Shown piece by piece: positions 61,758 to 64,000 of a stretch of DNA of 64,000 nucleotides (its first letter is position 1; each line of letters starts with the position of its first letter). The stretch is from assembly GCA_017508825.1 (NCBI GenBank), contig JAFWRC010000139.1, positions 1 to 64,000 on the forward strand. Reading direction: 5' to 3'. The notes beneath the pieces were generated by a model. The model was given only the letters and a program-made list of their open reading frames with translations. It had not been told where the DNA came from and did no database searches. The position numbers and the translations under genes are program-made. This DNA comes from Lachnospiraceae bacterium (GTDB lineage: Bacteria; Bacillota; Clostridia; Lachnospirales; Lachnospiraceae).

Positions 61758-63386
61758 TTAGTTTCGTTTCCGGAAAAATTTGCCGATCAGCGGCATCGCT
61801 TTCAATTCATCCATGGTCACCGCCTTCAGTACCAAAAGCATGCCGCCATAGATTGCCACTGCTGCAGCCATTGCCACGATCATTGCAACAAGCATGCCGA
61901 GTGCATCCGTAAGCGCCATATAGATCCCGAATGCCGCCCCGCCCATAACGATCGCTGCCACAGCCGGTTTGATAAAAGTATTCATCCACGCAAAGCGGTA
62001 ATCCACCCGTTTGGCCACACTGCGACAGTTCAGCGTACAAACCAGCAGCGGAAATGTCACATTGCCGACGATCAGACTGTACACCCCAAGATCCGTATAC
62101 TTTACACAGCAGGCTACAATGATCACATGGAGCGAAAGCGAGATCGCAGAATGGATCACCGGAAGCCGCATGCGGTCGCTTCCCTACAGGATCGATGTCG
62201 TTAATGTGGACAGCGCATAAAACACGACTGCGATCGAACCGGTCCGCAACAGCATCACAGCCATGGACATATATTCGCCGAGCCTCGGGAACAGCACTCC
62301 CATCACCGGCTCTGCCAATGCCGTCAGGCCTGCCGCTGCCGGGATTGCGATCAGCATATTCAGTTTCAGCACAGAAGAGATCTTTTCTTTCAGATGGTCC
62401 ATCTCGCCTTTTGCAAAAGACGCAACGATACTGGGCAGTGTCGCCGAGGCCATGGCCGTTGCGATCGCAACCGGCAGATTTACCATCTGGTTGTACTGGG
62501 TATTAAAGACACCCTGCATACAGGTCGCATCGTCCTCTGTAAACCCTTTGGCCATCATCAGATTCGGGAAAATATAATCATCCAGTGTGTAGCCGATCTG
62601 ATAGATCGTCTGGCTTAAGATAACCGGAAAAACCGTCAAAAGGATCGCTCTGGTGATCAGCGCATAATCTTCATCCGCAAGATCATCCCCGCTCAATTCG
62701 ATCTTCCGCGCTTTCTGTCGTCGGAGCGAGATCACCACAAACATCAGTAATGCAGTAAACGCTCCGGCAAAAGTCCCGAGCGTACCGCCTGCTGCCGCAG
62801 CTGCTGCGGGAATATTCCCTTCGGCTCCCCCGACACGTGTCATTGCGATCTTTGCAAAAGCCGAAGCCGCCACCACACTCACGACCGCATTCACGATCTG
62901 TTCGATCACCTGTGATACGGCAGTCGGCACCATATTACGATGCCCCTGAAAGAACCCCCGGCAGGTGCCAAGAAGAGCTACCACAAAGACCGTCGGCGCC
63001 AGTACGCGCAGCGGATATTCCAATCCCTGCTTTTTATATGCTGCTGCCAGAAACTCTGCTCCGAAAAAAAGCACGCAGCATGCAATGCTTCCGGTAATGA
63101 TCGCAAAGATCAGTGCACAGCGGAACAGACGATAGGCATTTTTGTACTGTCCTTTTGCAAGACGTGCGCTCATCAGTTTGCTTACGGCCAGCGGCATACT
63201 ATAGGAAGATAAGGTCAGCGCGATATTGTAGATACCAAAAGCCACGGAATACAGCCCGTTGCCGACATTCCCCAGGATATTCGCCATGGGGATACGGTAA
63301 ATAAAACCGATCACTTTTGTGATCAGACCTGCGATTGCCAAAATGCTCCCCTGTACCACCAGGGATTTCTTCAACTGTGCCGACAT
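61758..63386 (-). pseudogene. MOP-family flippase (SpoVB/MurJ-like) with in-frame amber codon
   Basis: Reading through gives 542 codons, the normal length of polysaccharide/lipid II flippases of this superfamily with about 14 membrane helices (start MSAQLKKSLVVQGSILAIAG). One TAG stop at 62184-62186 interrupts the frame after LSTLTTSIL; the reading frame resumes without shift as GSDRMRLPVIHSAISL. The family has Gln (CAG) at this place, so one C-to-T change explains it. The 400-residue product would lack the last helices. An independent start at M62171 could give a C-terminal fragment. Confidence 0.8.
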
Positions 63387-63404
63387 CTATTCTCCTATAA
63401 ACTT

Positions 63405-63483
63405 AAAATAGCGTTCTGCTTGCAGAACGCTCGCGCCGAGCGCGGTTGCGATAGCAACATATTCCTTATGCGCGAGTGTGCAT
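63405..63483. repeat. Multi-hairpin dispersed repeat, family R copy 2
   Basis: About 90% identical to 16900-16979: AGCGTTCTGC/GCAGAACGCT, CGCGCCGAGCGCG, GTTGC/GCAAC and a final CGCGAGTGTGCAT. Differences are few single bases, some within loops. Confidence 0.8.
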
Positions 63484-63485
63484 GA

Positions 63486-63516
63486 AAAAGGCAGGATATG
63501 TTTCACCCCTGCCCTT
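63486..63516 (-). terminator. Terminator of the 71-residue gene
   Basis: Minus-strand stem GGGCAGG...CCTGCC followed by TTTTTC. Confidence 0.75.
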
Positions 63517-63565
63517 TCTGTCCTTCTCTCTTACAATCGATCTCTACGGCAAAACATGACAATGC

Positions 63566-63781
63566 TCAGCCAAGTGCCTTTTCTTTATATGCACGGCATT
63601 CTTCTACGGTTCCGACCTCACGGTATTCCTGTAATTCCTGCAGGATCGCCACGAGAAAATCGATATCCTTCTGACGCATAGTCGTATTCGCTGTCTGTAC
63701 CACACCGGCACCCTCATCCGCAAAAGATAAAGAATGCATTAATGTTTCCAGTTCGCTTGCCTGTCTGTCCAGATCTGCCAT
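63566..63781 (-). CDS. Small conserved protein (71 residues)
   Basis: Mostly helical and acidic (MADLDRQASELETLMHSLSF, then VAILQELQEYREVGTVEECR). GGAGGG lies 7 bp before the ATG. It follows atpC by 60 bp. Function unknown; the size and helices suggest a small regulatory or scaffold protein. Confidence 0.7.
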   Translation of the reverse strand: MADLDRQASELETLMHSLSFADEGAGVVQTANTTMRQKDIDFLVAILQELQEYREVGTVEECRAYKEKALG

Positions 63782-63841
63782 AAGAATGCCCTCCGATTTC
63801 TGATTATGTAGAGAAATTCTATCATAATCTCCTGTATTTGT

Positions 63842-64000
63842 CTATATTTTGTCCCGGTAGTCCATCAGTTTCAGTCGTGCCAGTTCTCTCTCCAGCTGGA
63901 TCTCCGCGATCCGGTACTCCTGATAACTCTTCTTCTGCAACATTGCCTCTCTGGCTTCCTCTTCCGCTGCCCGCGCGCGTGCCTCGTCGATCTCCTCCGG
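63842..64000 (-). CDS. atpC: ATP synthase epsilon subunit, partial
   Basis: The last 52 residues are in the window (IDEARARAAEEEAREAMLQK ... ELARLKLMDYRDKI). This is the two-helix C-terminal domain of F1 epsilon, which inhibits ATP hydrolysis. The N-terminal beta barrel lies beyond the right edge, where the rest of the atp operon is expected. Confidence 0.85.
   Translation of the reverse strand, partial: PEEIDEARARAAEEEAREAMLQKKSYQEYRIAEIQLERELARLKLMDYRDKI

Noticed and set aside
61758..62171. An independent 137-residue membrane protein
   Set aside because: It continues the flippase in the same frame after an amber codon and begins in the middle of a membrane domain.
1..64000. CRISPR array, prophage or tRNA genes
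   Set aside because: No regularly spaced direct repeats, no phage structural or integrase genes and no tRNA cloverleaf were seen.

Overview
The window looks like a chromosomal stretch from a gut-type Clostridia, most likely Lachnospiraceae. The evidence is the moderate GC content, strong GGAGG ribosome sites, Firmicutes-type argJ/argB/argD, ribD-ribE-ribBA-ribH under an FMN riboswitch, a fused FeoA-FeoB, a cobalamin-dependent MetH activation protein kept separate from MetH, and short dispersed palindromic repeats of a kind common in this family. Nearly all genes lie on the minus strand. No tRNA, rRNA, CRISPR array or prophage was seen.

Layout (left to right; transcription mostly right to left). 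1-3.7 kb: a sugar-type ABC importer (ATPase, two permeases, solute-binding lipoprotein cut by the window edge). 3.8-14.1 kb: a signalling cluster (two REC-GGDEF paralogues, a lone receiver and a 1255-residue hybrid kinase) downstream of metF, a MetH reactivation protein, mutY and a DUF1653 protein. 14.2-14.5 kb: a probable type I toxin-antitoxin locus. 15.3-16.9 kb: an IS91-like element. 17-20.4 kb: an orphan GspF-like protein, surE and holA. 20.6-28.9 kb: a sodium:solute symporter, then comEA, a response regulator, a kinase, a GerMN lipoprotein and comEC. 29-38.8 kb: a solute-binding protein, argD, argB, argJ, a GNAT gene, trkH, trkA and argG. 38.9-45.7 kb: the riboflavin operon with an added HAD phosphatase, flanked by two copies of a two-gene RidA cassette. 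45.8-59.1 kb: an accessory-looking region with three paralogous membrane proteins (one frameshifted) and a relic of a fourth, a CBM2-like secreted protein, a LuxR-type two-component system with an ABC-2 exporter, an orphan type IV pilin-like protein, a small membrane protein and a flavodoxin. 59.3-64 kb: feoAB, a lipid/polysaccharide flippase gene interrupted by an in-frame amber codon, a small conserved gene and the end of atpC.

The most interesting signal is a four-promoter regulon at 53.6-57.8 kb. Each promoter carries two copies of a TGWC-N4-GTCA-type palindrome separated by exactly 11 bp, placed 24-25 bp upstream of a TATAAT-like -10 box. These promoters precede the ABC exporter/response-regulator operon, the pilin-like gene, the small membrane protein and the flavodoxin, so the LuxR-type regulator in the first operon is the natural candidate for an autoregulated activator. 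Other notable items are the toxin with a consensus-promoter antisense RNA, the kinase with a second vestigial dimerisation domain lacking its histidine, the paralogue family, the nonsense-interrupted flippase and several multi-copy structured repeats.

Start sites were chosen from ribosome-binding sites and conserved N-termini. Domain positions are approximate and homology calls were made by eye.
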